Made by a program: the position numbers and the translations under genes. The notes beneath the pieces were generated by a model. That model saw nothing but the letters and a program-made list of their open reading frames with translations. It had not been told where the DNA came from and made no database searches. Shown here piece by piece: positions 14,174 through 22,948 of a DNA stretch of 44,582 nucleotides (position 1 is its first letter; each line of letters begins with the position of its first letter). This stretch comes from Solobacterium sp. (GTDB lineage Bacteria; Bacillota_I; Bacilli_A; Erysipelotrichales; Erysipelotrichaceae), in NCBI GenBank assembly GCA_017512555.1, contig JAFWFE010000034.1, positions 1 to 44,582 on the forward strand, written 5' to 3'.

Positions 14174-14213
14174 TGCTTTTTGTTAGCATTCGCTAACTAA
14201 TGTTAGCTAACAT
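14151..14213. promoter_or_regulatory. Three DtxR/MntR-type palindromes at the feo promoter
   Basis: Site 1 (14151-14166) is GTTAG-N6-CTAAC between -35 and -10. Site 2 (14182-14197) is GTTAGC-ATTC-GCTAAC. Site 3 (14200-14213) is ATGTTAGCTAACAT, a perfect palindrome. All share the TTAG/CTAA arms of the operators bound by the iron- and manganese-responsive DtxR family. Iron-dependent repression of the feo operon is the natural reading. Confidence 0.75.
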
Positions 14214-14218
14214 GTATA

Positions 14219-14252
14219 TAAAAAAGGCTTGTCCGTTTTCAGAGCAAGCCTT
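14219..14252 (-). terminator. Terminator of the transglutaminase-like gene
   Basis: Minus-strand AAGGCTTG, a 13-base loop, CAAGCCTT and then a U-run. It lies 31 bases after the stop codon. Confidence 0.88.
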
Positions 14253-14282
14253 CAATGATTATTTGTTTGTGGTATTCTCAGT

Positions 14283-17078
14283 TTACTTTTTCACTGTAAT
14301 AGGATTTGGATAAGTCAATTCACCTTTGTAATTACCTATTCCTCTGACTTTGATGGTATAGGTGCCAGGTCCAGTAGGAACTGTTGTTGATCCGTTATAC
14401 AGAATTTCGTAATCTTTACCGGCTTTTAATGTCTTTTTCCCGATTTTAACCACTGTAGTTACTTTGTAGTTTTTACCAGGCTTGCATGAGGTAATCTGTG
14501 CACCTGCAGTACTGAGAGTTGCCGGAGAGATTGTGAATGTTTTAGTTACTGTATTATACTTATCTCCGCCTTTAATCGTTACCGTGGCTGTGCCGGCATT
14601 CACATTGTTTTTATATGTAACTTTAAGTTTAAGATTAGACGGAGCGATTGCACTCTTGAGAACCTTTGGCTTGAATGCTTTTCCGGTATATGTCTGATTA
14701 GAGATTGCAGAGAGATCAAGCCATGCATCCTTAATCGCATACTTGGTAGACAATGTCACCTTAGCAGACTTGCCGCCAAATTTTACAGTAATTGTTGCCT
14801 TACCGATCTTCTTAGGTCTGAGGCGCAGTGTAATCGTATCACCGCTCACTGTTGCGGAAACAACCTCTACAGAAGCTGCGCTGCTGGACTTTGCAGTGAC
14901 AGCGTTTTGTCCAAGAATCTGTTCAGCAGTACGTGTCTTTTCCCCTGATTGTTTTACCGTCAGATAGATATACTGATCATCAGAAGTAGTGAAATTCGCA
15001 GAGATCACATTATCTGTCACCGTGACGTTGCTTGACTTCGCATAAGTCTTGGAAAGAGATGTCTTTTCGTTCTCGTTAAATGTAAGTTTGCTGAACTTAT
15101 ATACGTAGACCGTACACTTTTTCTGTACACCGCCGATTGTCATCGTGATGACAGCACTGCCAGGTTTAACTGCAGTCACTTTACCCTTGGAAGATACTTT
15201 TGCGACTGAAGGGTTACTGGATGCCCAGGTTACCGGCCACTTGGAATAGTAGCTTCCAACACCGCTGACATTTTCCGGAAGAACCTTTTTCAGTGTGAAG
15301 GTTTTCTTTGGTTTCAGATACTTCGTTGTCTCATTGAGAGTAACCTGTGAGAAATACGGATCTGAACTTGTAGTGGTATAATTCGTTGTCGAGAAGTTAT
15401 TACCTGTGGTGAAACTCAGGCTATAATACGACCCAACACCTAACTGAGCACCAGTCGGAGTTCTTCCGGACCCATCTTTCTTTGTGTTTACCAGCAAATA
15501 ATCACGGCTGCTGGCAGAGCCATCATCATTCCATGTGGAATCCTGGAGATACCACTTGCCGTCAGACATCTGTACATAGTTCCACGCATGTCCGCCTCCG
15601 GTCACATCACCTACTGCATACATACTGCGAATACCTGCTTTTTCAAGCAGCCAGTTCATTGCCAAAGCATAGGATTCACAAACACCCATACCTGTTAAGA
15701 GTGTTCCGAATGCAGTGTGTGCATAATAATACCGTGATGAACTTTCAGACACATAGCCATCCGCAGCATCGTGGTCATATTCGTTGTGAGTGCACAACCA
15801 TTCATCAAAGTATCTGACAATACCATAGCCGGGGTTGTTCGGATAACTGCTCTTTGCATAGTTATAAGCCTGATCAACGATTTCAGTAACTTTATTCTTT
15901 GCCTGATTATAAAGAGTCTTTGAATAGTACTTGGATTTGTACAGCGTGATTTTTGCAGTACCACTTCCGTAGTAGTATCCACTCCAGTAAATTCTGCCTC
16001 CTGCCGCTCTGTCATACCATTCAAACTTATTCGGATATGTTGCCACAACAGCATTGAACGCACGAACGGCATCATCAATCCTATAACTATAGTTGTACTG
16101 GCTGTAACTGCAGGAGAACGAGAAAGAATTCTTTCCTTTGCTTACAAGTGAACTCTTGGCTTTCTTGTATAAGCTCTTCTGATCGGAATCCAGCTGATCA
16201 TAGAAGTAATTCATATTCTGCAGAACGGTGTCAAATTCTTCGGTTTCGATATCCATGACATCTTCTTCAGGAATACTGAACATCTCGTAGAGATCCATAT
16301 TTTCTTCTACGATTTCATATGTTTCTTCCTCTTCTTCAGCCGCATCCGTGATTTCATCTGCAGGTTCTTCTGCCGGTTCTTCAACTGTTTCTTCTGGTTC
16401 CGTTACTTCCTCTGCGGGTTCTTCAGTTTCTTCCGGTTCAGTAACTTCGGCAACTTCCGGTTCCTCGGTTTCAGGTTCTTCCGTGATTACCGGTTCTTCT
16501 TCCGGTTCTTCTTCAGGGACGAACTCTTCTTCGGGTTCTTCCGGTTCTGTAGTTTCTACAACTTCCGGCTCTTCGGTTTCAGGTTCTTCAACGATAACTT
16601 CTTCCGGTTCTTCGGATTCACCCTCAAGCAGTACATTGGAAGGTCCGTACTTTGCGATTTCATTCCCCTTAAGAGTATAACCGTACATCAATTCACCGTC
16701 ACCGGATACCGCAACGACAACATCTTCCATTTTTTCGCCGCTAACAATGTGTTCCGCGATATCGTTGACGATATTTCTGTATAATGTCTGTCCCTGTTCA
16801 TCCAGACGGCTGACAGCGCCTACGGAAAGATAATGAACACCTTCGTGGGCAACACCGTCAGAACCAACTGCAGGTGTCTCAAAGTCTTCCGCATCGAACC
16901 AGATCTTTTCAAGATTCTCTTCGATAACAACCGGTTCTTCGGTTTCTTCTTCCAGGACTTCTTCTGCAGGAGTCTCGGTTACTTCTTCGCCTTCTTCCGC
17001 ATGTACAGTACTAATACCTGAACTGAACATGACCGTGAAGGACAACATAAAAATAGTGAGTTTTTTCAACAGATCCAT
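14283..17078 (-). CDS. Secreted transglutaminase-like protein with acidic linker and Ig-like domains
   Basis: A 931-residue exported protein, starting at MDLLKKLTIF (GAGAGG eight bases upstream; the -10 at 17104-17109 excludes an earlier start). A signal peptide ends at VHA27. A small domain (about 60-150) is followed by a Glu/Pro/Thr/Val-rich acidic segment (about 152-260). The transglutaminase-like core follows, with Cys467 in GMGVCESYA, His497 in GGGHAWN and Asp513 in LQDSTWND, a complete Cys-His-Asp triad. After that come a bacterial Ig-like (Big_2) domain (VTWASSNPSVAKVSSKGKVTAV) and C-terminal beta domains with TYKNNVNAGTATVTIKG. Such cores act as cysteine proteases/peptidases or cross-linkers. 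No LPXTG or wall-binding repeat is seen. Confidence 0.88.
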   Translation of the reverse strand: MDLLKKLTIFMLSFTVMFSSGISTVHAEEGEEVTETPAEEVLEEETEEPVVIEENLEKIWFDAEDFETPAVGSDGVAHEGVHYLSVGAVSRLDEQGQTLYRNIVNDIAEHIVSGEKMEDVVVAVSGDGELMYGYTLKGNEIAKYGPSNVLLEGESEEPEEVIVEEPETEEPEVVETTEPEEPEEEFVPEEEPEEEPVITEEPETEEPEVAEVTEPEETEEPAEEVTEPEETVEEPAEEPADEITDAAEEEEETYEIVEENMDLYEMFSIPEEDVMDIETEEFDTVLQNMNYFYDQLDSDQKSLYKKAKSSLVSKGKNSFSFSCSYSQYNYSYRIDDAVRAFNAVVATYPNKFEWYDRAAGGRIYWSGYYYGSGTAKITLYKSKYYSKTLYNQAKNKVTEIVDQAYNYAKSSYPNNPGYGIVRYFDEWLCTHNEYDHDAADGYVSESSSRYYYAHTAFGTLLTGMGVCESYALAMNWLLEKAGIRSMYAVGDVTGGGHAWNYVQMSDGKWYLQDSTWNDDGSASSRDYLLVNTKKDGSGRTPTGAQLGVGSYYSLSFTTGNNFSTTNYTTTSSDPYFSQVTLNETTKYLKPKKTFTLKKVLPENVSGVGSYYSKWPVTWASSNPSVAKVSSKGKVTAVKPGSAVITMTIGGVQKKCTVYVYKFSKLTFNENEKTSLSKTYAKSSNVTVTDNVISANFTTSDDQYIYLTVKQSGEKTRTAEQILGQNAVTAKSSSAASVEVVSATVSGDTITLRLRPKKIGKATITVKFGGKSAKVTLSTKYAIKDAWLDLSAISNQTYTGKAFKPKVLKSAIAPSNLKLKVTYKNNVNAGTATVTIKGGDKYNTVTKTFTISPATLSTAGAQITSCKPGKNYKVTTVVKIGKKTLKAGKDYEILYNGSTTVPTGPGTYTIKVRGIGNYKGELTYPNPITVKK

Positions 17079-17103
17079 ATGCTGTACCTCTCTCATCCTC
17101 ACT

Positions 17104-17109
17104 ATTATA
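17104..17109 (-). promoter_or_regulatory. -10 element of the transglutaminase-like gene
   Basis: Minus-strand TATAAT 26 bases from the chosen start codon. The -35 region is weak. The short leader supports the start at 17078. Confidence 0.5.
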
Positions 17110-17169
17110 TATGACAATACGTTTTGTTATCTACTGTTATTTATCAATTAATTTGACATTCAACTATTT

Positions 17170-18228
17170 TTATTCTTCTTCATCATCCGGCCATGTACAT
17201 CCGCCTGCTTCAGGCAGCCATTCACCGCCCATGTCGTAACAATCCTGCTCGGGATCTGACTCTTCTTCCCAGTTTTCTTCGTCCCAGTACTCTTCATCAT
17301 CCTCGGAATATTCGTCATCATCCCAGTATTCTTCCTCATCCCAGTCTTCCTCGGAATCATCGTAATACTCTTCCTCTTCGTCCCAGTACTCGTCATCTTC
17401 TTCGTAGGCGTCATCGGCTTCTTCCCAGTCGTCCAGATCTCCTCCATAGTTTTCATAAGAGATCACACAACCTTCATCCCATTCACCGCCGATTTCTCCG
17501 CAGTATTCCTTCAGGATTCCCTGGACCGTCTCATGGATTTTTTCTTCCGGGATCTGGGTCTTGACATTATCCTGGAATGTAACGTGATTGTCCTGGTCTT
17601 CTGCCGAGTCTGTGGAAACTACGACGTTATAACTGCCTTTGGTCACATTTCCGTGGTTATCTACGGCAGTCAGGGTCACCTTGTATGTTCCTTCTTCTTC
17701 CACATTGACCGCAAAAGGATTAATCAGGTAAAAACCCCAGTCTTCATATGGCTCATCCAAGTAGATCTGTCCTTCATAGTCATCGAAGAATTCCAGCATT
17801 TCCAGTTCATCTTCTGCCGGATCATAAACAGATAAAATATTATCCAGCGGATCAAAGTCATCCCCAAGCGGGATGTGTACCGTATCTGTGACCAGTTCAA
17901 TCACAGGTGCTGTCGTATCTCTGACGATAACGGTCAGCTCCGCTTCAGCTTCGTCTTCTTCCGTAGATGCGGTAAGGTAGATCGTCTGTTCACCGAGGGT
18001 ATACGGATCAAAATCATCAAAATCCGCAGAGAGATCTCCCTTGTGGGAAGAGATAAACTTCATGATTTCCGGGTGGAGTTCTTCTTCGGTATCGTAGGGA
18101 TCGAACCCGTACTCCAGGTAATGATCTCCCGAGCTGACATTTACTGAGGGTTTCGATGATACTGCAGAACACCCGTACATAAACATACTGCATACCGTAG
18201 TCAATATAATGATTCTCTTACTTTTCAT
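17170..18228 (-). CDS. Lipoprotein with very acidic Trp/Tyr-rich tract between two Cys loops
   Basis: A 352-residue predicted lipoprotein; the lipobox-like MYGC places the lipid Cys at residue 20. Two Ig-like/DUF5011-type segments follow (DPYTLGEQTIYLTAST to VRDTTAPVIEL, and EEGTYKVTLTAVDNHGNVTK). The C-terminal third is striking: residues 264-328 are almost entirely Asp, Glu, Trp and Tyr, in units like EEYWDDDEY. This tract is flanked by two copies of a Cys-GGEW-Cys motif, CGEIGGEWDEGC (243-254) and CYDMGGEWLPEAGGC (330-344). The start is one base after the stop of the subtilisin gene, with AAAGGAAG inside that gene's end, so the two are translationally coupled. Function is unknown; calcium or cation binding or interaction with a basic partner is inferred. 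Confidence 0.85.
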   Translation of the reverse strand: MKSKRIIILTTVCSMFMYGCSAVSSKPSVNVSSGDHYLEYGFDPYDTEEELHPEIMKFISSHKGDLSADFDDFDPYTLGEQTIYLTASTEEDEAEAELTVIVRDTTAPVIELVTDTVHIPLGDDFDPLDNILSVYDPAEDELEMLEFFDDYEGQIYLDEPYEDWGFYLINPFAVNVEEEGTYKVTLTAVDNHGNVTKGSYNVVVSTDSAEDQDNHVTFQDNVKTQIPEEKIHETVQGILKEYCGEIGGEWDEGCVISYENYGGDLDDWEEADDAYEEDDEYWDEEEEYYDDSEEDWDEEEYWDDDEYSEDDEEYWDEENWEEESDPEQDCYDMGGEWLPEAGGCTWPDDEEE

Positions 18229-18229
18229 T

Positions 18230-21200
18230 TCATTGTGCTTCCTTTGTCTTGATTCTGACGACAGATTTTACACCGCTTCCGTTTTCTATGATCGTGATAT
18301 TTGCCTCACCTGCGGTTAATCCTCCGGTGATCTTGATCGTAGCGCGGTACCCATCTCCCTTACGCTGGATACTGTCAACTCTGGCACCGCATTTATTGGA
18401 ATCCGAAGACTTTACACTCACAGACTGAGGTCTGCCGTCATAGTCCGCGTAGACTGTAATGGTCTTATTCTGGGATACAGATATTGATTTACTTGGATCG
18501 TAGATACTTTCTCCGGCACTGGTCAGGTAGGAGGTGGTTACAGAGGTAATCTTCTTCCTCAGGTAGATCCTGACTTCATCGTAGTGTTCCGCGCCGTCTT
18601 TGGTCGTGGCTCCGATGATGATATATCCGTTCTGGTAATCCAGGATGCCTAATGTATCCAGCAGCTTTGAGGATACCGTGACTTTGCCGGTCTTGGATAC
18701 CTTTACCAGTTTGTAGTATGTTACTTCATCCAGTACGGAGTATCCGTTGATCACTGCTTCTTCCAGATGCCATTGTACAGTCTGTACGGAAGGTTTACCG
18801 TAGACTTTACCGATCATCGCCTTGAGCTGGCTTGATGTGCCAACAGCCATACTGTACAGATTCTCGGAAGTATTGGAGTTCTTTGCGGGTACGCTGATAA
18901 AGACACCGGATGTCGGTACTGTTACTTTTACCTTGAGGGTTGCCTTTTTTCCTGAACCGTCAGCGGCTGTACAAGTGATTGTGGCGGTTCCTTTACCAAC
19001 AGCGGTAATTTTACCGTTCGCATCAACTTTCGCGACTTTGGGCTTACTGGAGGTCCAGACCGGAGGCACTTCACTTTCTCCGTATGCGGTCATTACCGTA
19101 CCGTCCACCTGCAGGGCATTGTCCATCGTACCGGTTTCCGGAAGATCTGCCGTAAACAGTTTCGCAGATTTTATCGTTTCCCCAAAGCGTGTGATTGTCA
19201 CAAGCATAGCTTTACTGCATACCGTTACCGGATATATGCCCGCTGTACCGGAGCCGTCTTTCGCTTCCGCCTGCACAACGACTACTGTCCCGGGAGCTAC
19301 ACCGGCGCCTACCTTGAGCACACCTTTACTGGATATGGAGACCTTATCCGCATAGAGTTCATCTGATACGGCAGCGATACTCCAGGTTACTTTTTTATTG
19401 TTTGTGTTGGAGGGCAATACAGTGGTTTTCATCGTCAGTGTCTTGCCGGGGAGGATCCCTGCCCTGCCGCGTACAACGATTTCTTCTGCCTGTTGTTTTA
19501 CTGTCACTTTGCAGCGTACCGTCTTCACCATGTTCTGGAAACGGAGTTTCATGTAAACATACGCAGAGCCTTTCCCTGCGGCCGTAATCATTCCGTTCTG
19601 ATCTACTGTGACTACCTTGTCATTCCCGGAATACCACTGATAATCTTCCGGAGAATAGGCGTCCAGATTTACAACACTTCCATCTTCCAGAACGATCTCA
19701 CTGACGTTGATCTGCGCGGTTTCCGGATTGTCTGCCGCATAATTCAGGGTCATGGCAGTGTTTTCCAGTTTCAGGGAAGTGATCTTTTTATTTGCGACAG
19801 AAATCTGCGGGGATGAGGTCATGATCTGTAACGATGAGATATCTCCAATCAGACCCACACCGCTGATTACCGCTGCTTTTACAGTAAGAACGGTACCGTG
19901 AGGCATACCCGAGAGATCTACAGGTTCTGTATATTCCAGGCCGTTTTTGACCTGTTTCTTCTTGATTGCGGGATTCTTGCCATCCAGTGTATAGACGATC
20001 ATTGCCCGGTCATCTTCAGTGATTGCGGTAATGGTCAAAGTATCTGTCTCTGCGTCATACGTGATCTGCGGGGCACTTTCTTTTCTGCCAAACAGTTTAT
20101 CCAGCGAGAGGATTCCTGTACCGATTTCTCCGTCTTTCTTAACGACACTATTCTTCAGGATACGTTCCATATCATCCGGAGAGGTATAACCGTACGCACT
20201 CATATACAGTGCTGCTCCGCCTGCCACAACTGGTGAAGACATGGATGTGCCTTGCTGTGTACGATAACCAGATGTCGTTGAATTTACGTAGTATGAGGAA
20301 GTGATTTCCGTCCCGGGAGCCGCCAGATCGCACCAGTCTCCATAGTTGGAATAGACTGCCCGGTTACCTGTACGGTCGGTGGCCGCAACTGCAATCACAT
20401 GGTCATATGCTGCCGGATAACACTTCAGATTTGTGCCGTAATTCCCGATGGAGGAGATAATTGTCACTCCTGCTTCATAAGCGGTATTAACTGCGTCTTG
20501 TACGGTCTGGCTGTAGGATACCGTACCAAAACTCATGTTCATGATCCACACCTGGTCTTCTGCCGCAAGCAGGATCGCTGAAGCGATATCCGCTGCTGCC
20601 GCCGAAGAACCCCGGAATATGTTATACGAATAGATGGATACCTCCGGGGCAATCCCTGCCCCGCCTTTGCCGTTACCCAGTTCAGCAGCGATAATGCCGG
20701 CAACGTGGGTTCCGTGTCCGTTGGATGGTGCTGCAGGGATATCACTTACCTGGCGCAGAGTAACCCTGCCTGCAAGTTCTTCATGATCTTCCTGAACACC
20801 GGAGTCGATGACGGCGACCTTGACTTCCGGGCTTCCTGTGGTTACACCCCATGCGGCATATGTGCCGATGGTCTCGTGATACCATTGCCAGCAATAGGTT
20901 TCTATTGCGGAATAGGATGCGTTCTCCAGGAAAGGATCCGGGTTATCCAGGGTTTCGATCCAGTACATCCAGTCGGTTTTCTGCGGGATATTCAGTGCCT
21001 GCGAAGAAGCAAGTGCTTCTCGTTTTTCTTCCGCAGCGATCTCCGGATCATCCAGAGTGATCAGCCAGTTGACGTCCACAGCAGGCAGTAAAGTTTCCGG
21101 GTCCATACCGCGCGATACAGCCTCATAGACACTCAGATCATCGGGAAGATGGATCACTGCCGTATAGCCGTCATAACGCGCCAAAACACCGCCATATGCC

Positions 21201-21691
21201 TGTGCTGTATACTCTGCGTATTCCTGAGAATCACATAACAAAATCACTTCTCCGGATACGTAATCTACACCTTCAATACTCTGTGACAATTCCTCAAGCA
21301 CAGGAGATTCTGCCATGCGCTGTTTCTTCTGTATTTCTTCATCACTTAAGGTAATTACAGGTTCAAGTTCACTTTCCGGTTCTGTCACTTCCGGAGCCTC
21401 GGTTTCCTCAGGCTCTTCCGTAACTTCCGGTATCTCTGTCTCCTGCGGTTCTTCAGTTTCTGTGATTTCTTCCTGCGGTTCTTCTTCAGCAGGCTCTTCG
21501 ATAAGAATCTCTTCAGGTTCTTCAGCTGTTTCTTCTGTAATTTCTGCCGGTTCTTCGTCGGTTACTTCCGTCTCGGCTTCCTCAAGAATGATCTCTGCAG
21601 ACTCTTCCGGCTGCGGATCCTCTTCCGCATACACGGGAAAAACCTGCCACACCATCAGAAACGCCAATGTAATACCCAGTATTCTCTTCAT
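18230..21691 (-). CDS. Secreted subtilisin-like serine protease with acidic N-terminal segment and Ig-like domains
   Basis: A 1,153-residue S8 family protease. The signal peptide ends near VYA22. Residues 23-115 are Glu/Pro/Thr/Val-rich and acidic. An inhibitor-I9-like propeptide region (about 140-205, GVDYVSGEVILLCDS to LPDDLSVYEA) is followed by the catalytic domain: Asp296 in VAVIDSGV, His326 in NGHGTHVAG, Asn417 in SSIGNYG and Ser483 in GTSMSSP. The C-terminal half has a chitobiase/CotH-like segment (IVYTLDGKNPA) and at least three Big_2-type repeats (for example VWTSSKPKVAKVDANGKITAVGKG). No LPXTG or membrane anchor is seen. All catalytic residues are present, so an active extracellular protease is predicted. 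It forms a two-gene unit with the acidic lipoprotein. Confidence 0.93.
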   Translation of the reverse strand: MKRILGITLAFLMVWQVFPVYAEEDPQPEESAEIILEEAETEVTDEEPAEITEETAEEPEEILIEEPAEEEPQEEITETEEPQETEIPEVTEEPEETEAPEVTEPESELEPVITLSDEEIQKKQRMAESPVLEELSQSIEGVDYVSGEVILLCDSQEYAEYTAQAYGGVLARYDGYTAVIHLPDDLSVYEAVSRGMDPETLLPAVDVNWLITLDDPEIAAEEKREALASSQALNIPQKTDWMYWIETLDNPDPFLENASYSAIETYCWQWYHETIGTYAAWGVTTGSPEVKVAVIDSGVQEDHEELAGRVTLRQVSDIPAAPSNGHGTHVAGIIAAELGNGKGGAGIAPEVSIYSYNIFRGSSAAAADIASAILLAAEDQVWIMNMSFGTVSYSQTVQDAVNTAYEAGVTIISSIGNYGTNLKCYPAAYDHVIAVAATDRTGNRAVYSNYGDWCDLAAPGTEITSSYYVNSTTSGYRTQQGTSMSSPVVAGGAALYMSAYGYTSPDDMERILKNSVVKKDGEIGTGILSLDKLFGRKESAPQITYDAETDTLTITAITEDDRAMIVYTLDGKNPAIKKKQVKNGLEYTEPVDLSGMPHGTVLTVKAAVISGVGLIGDISSLQIMTSSPQISVANKKITSLKLENTAMTLNYAADNPETAQINVSEIVLEDGSVVNLDAYSPEDYQWYSGNDKVVTVDQNGMITAAGKGSAYVYMKLRFQNMVKTVRCKVTVKQQAEEIVVRGRAGILPGKTLTMKTTVLPSNTNNKKVTWSIAAVSDELYADKVSISSKGVLKVGAGVAPGTVVVVQAEAKDGSGTAGIYPVTVCSKAMLVTITRFGETIKSAKLFTADLPETGTMDNALQVDGTVMTAYGESEVPPVWTSSKPKVAKVDANGKITAVGKGTATITCTAADGSGKKATLKVKVTVPTSGVFISVPAKNSNTSENLYSMAVGTSSQLKAMIGKVYGKPSVQTVQWHLEEAVINGYSVLDEVTYYKLVKVSKTGKVTVSSKLLDTLGILDYQNGYIIIGATTKDGAEHYDEVRIYLRKKITSVTTSYLTSAGESIYDPSKSISVSQNKTITVYADYDGRPQSVSVKSSDSNKCGARVDSIQRKGDGYRATIKITGGLTAGEANITIIENGSGVKSVVRIKTKEAQ

Positions 21692-21723
21692 CTTTATCTA
21701 CCGCAGCTTCCTATATGTATTTT

Positions 21724-21732
21724 ATTCTAGCA
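21724..21732 (-). promoter_or_regulatory. Extended -10 promoter of the protease-lipoprotein unit
   Basis: Minus-strand TGCTAGAAT has the TGn extension before a TAGAAT hexamer, 33 bases from the protease start codon. No clear -35 or strong ribosome binding site is visible. Confidence 0.4.
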
Positions 21733-21763
21733 TATTTACTATCCTGTATATAAAACTCTTAAT

Positions 21764-22780
21764 CTACATGTATACCAGATTATCCTTCGTCATGTGTTGA
21801 AGAATCAGATCCGCAATCACGTGAATGTATTTTGCTTCGGTGATCGTCGTGATACTGTTCCCGCTGTCTTTGATCGATGAACCGATGATATACGATTTCT
21901 GTAGCTTTGGATATCCGTGATCAATAAAGATAAACCGGTCATGCGCACTGTTCTTTCCCATCTTGTATATTTGTATGCTCAGGTGATGTTCACGGACAAA
22001 GTCTTCGTAAGTCTCTTTGGGTAGTTCTTTTGTGTTTTTGGTACAGATCGTGATCTGTACGTCCTTCTTACAGCGGATCAGAGCGTTCAGAGTCTTGATC
22101 CCGATGTATGGATCAACGATCAGGATCGTGTGTCTTGTCTGACGGAAGATGTTGTCAAACGCAGTATCTGCGCTGAACCACTGTCCCTGATACAGTACCA
22201 GTCCTTCGGTATTCTTCTTGATTTCAAATCTTTCCATGATCATTTCCAGTTCATCCCTGGATACTTTTTCATCAACTTCATGTTCAAGTAATTTCACGGA
22301 TTGTTCCACATGATTCAGACGGTCATGGATCACTGTATCTGAAGATACCGCGTAGCTTCGGAAGGATTCGATCTGGTTGGTATTGACCAGGTAGTCTTTC
22401 ATGGACTTAAAGAGACGGATTAATGCTTTACTCTGTTGGATGGCAAGATTTCCTTTCAAGACGGTCATCAGCATATATATGCCTTGTTCAGTAAAAGCGT
22501 AAGGAAGCTTTCTACGCCCTCCCCAATCTGAACTTGATGTTACATTTTGAAACATCAAAAATTTCAATTCTCCCCATGACAATTGAAACATAAAGTCTTC
22601 ATCGTCAAATTTATTCAGGTTTCTTTTAACTTGTAAATTCAGATAACGTGTTTCATACCCGTAAATCTGAGCCAGATCAAAATCCAGCATGACCTGCTGT
22701 CCCCGGATGATGTAGATATGTTCCTTAAACCAGTCTTCGGTGATGACCGGTGTATCTTTCGATAGATCATTGTTTTTCAT
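21764..22780 (-). CDS. ORF6N-domain protein with phospholipase-D-like C-terminal half
   Basis: A 338-residue protein starting at MKNNDLSKDT, chosen for AGGAGG ten bases upstream. Residues about 15-105 are an ORF6N domain (VMLDFDLAQIYGYETRYLNLQVKRN, EDFMFQLS, LPYAFTEQGIYML), a DNA-binding-type module best known from phage antirepressors and from free-standing bacterial proteins. A likely coiled coil (about 150-185) leads into a C-terminal domain (about 205-305) with TILIVDPYIG and HDRFIFID, which resembles one half of a phospholipase-D-like fold; only one such motif is present and the usual HxK is HDR. No phage genes lie nearby. A stand-alone cytoplasmic regulator or defence-type protein is possible; I cannot decide. 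Confidence 0.8.
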   Translation of the reverse strand: MKNNDLSKDTPVITEDWFKEHIYIIRGQQVMLDFDLAQIYGYETRYLNLQVKRNLNKFDDEDFMFQLSWGELKFLMFQNVTSSSDWGGRRKLPYAFTEQGIYMLMTVLKGNLAIQQSKALIRLFKSMKDYLVNTNQIESFRSYAVSSDTVIHDRLNHVEQSVKLLEHEVDEKVSRDELEMIMERFEIKKNTEGLVLYQGQWFSADTAFDNIFRQTRHTILIVDPYIGIKTLNALIRCKKDVQITICTKNTKELPKETYEDFVREHHLSIQIYKMGKNSAHDRFIFIDHGYPKLQKSYIIGSSIKDSGNSITTITEAKYIHVIADLILQHMTKDNLVYM

Positions 22781-22841
22781 TGATCCTGTCCTCCTATAAT
22801 GGGTTGTACTGTTGAGGAATGAATCAATGTGACTTGTGCTT

Positions 22842-22847
22842 ATTATA
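22842..22847 (-). promoter_or_regulatory. -10 element of the ORF6N gene
   Basis: Minus-strand TATAAT in AGTAGTATAATAAG, 62 bases from the start. No convincing -35. Confidence 0.4.
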
Positions 22848-22876
22848 CTACTCTTTAATTCTGTGCGAGGCTGAAG

Positions 22877-22915
22877 AAAAGCACCTGTATCGAAGGACTC
22901 CTCCAATACAGGCGC
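22877..22915 (-). terminator. Terminator of giant paralog A
   Basis: Minus-strand GCGCCTGTAT, a 15-base loop, ATACAGGTGC and then TTTTC. It shares the string AAGAAAAGCACCTG (plus strand) with the terminators after giants B and D. Confidence 0.75.
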
Positions 22916-22948
22916 ATTCTCTTTCAGTGTTTCACCAATTCAGTTCAC

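Noticed and set aside
21764-22780. Prophage or integrated element around the ORF6N gene
   Set aside because: No integrase, attachment repeats, tRNA or structural phage genes are seen on either side; the flanks are secreted-protein genes on the same strand.
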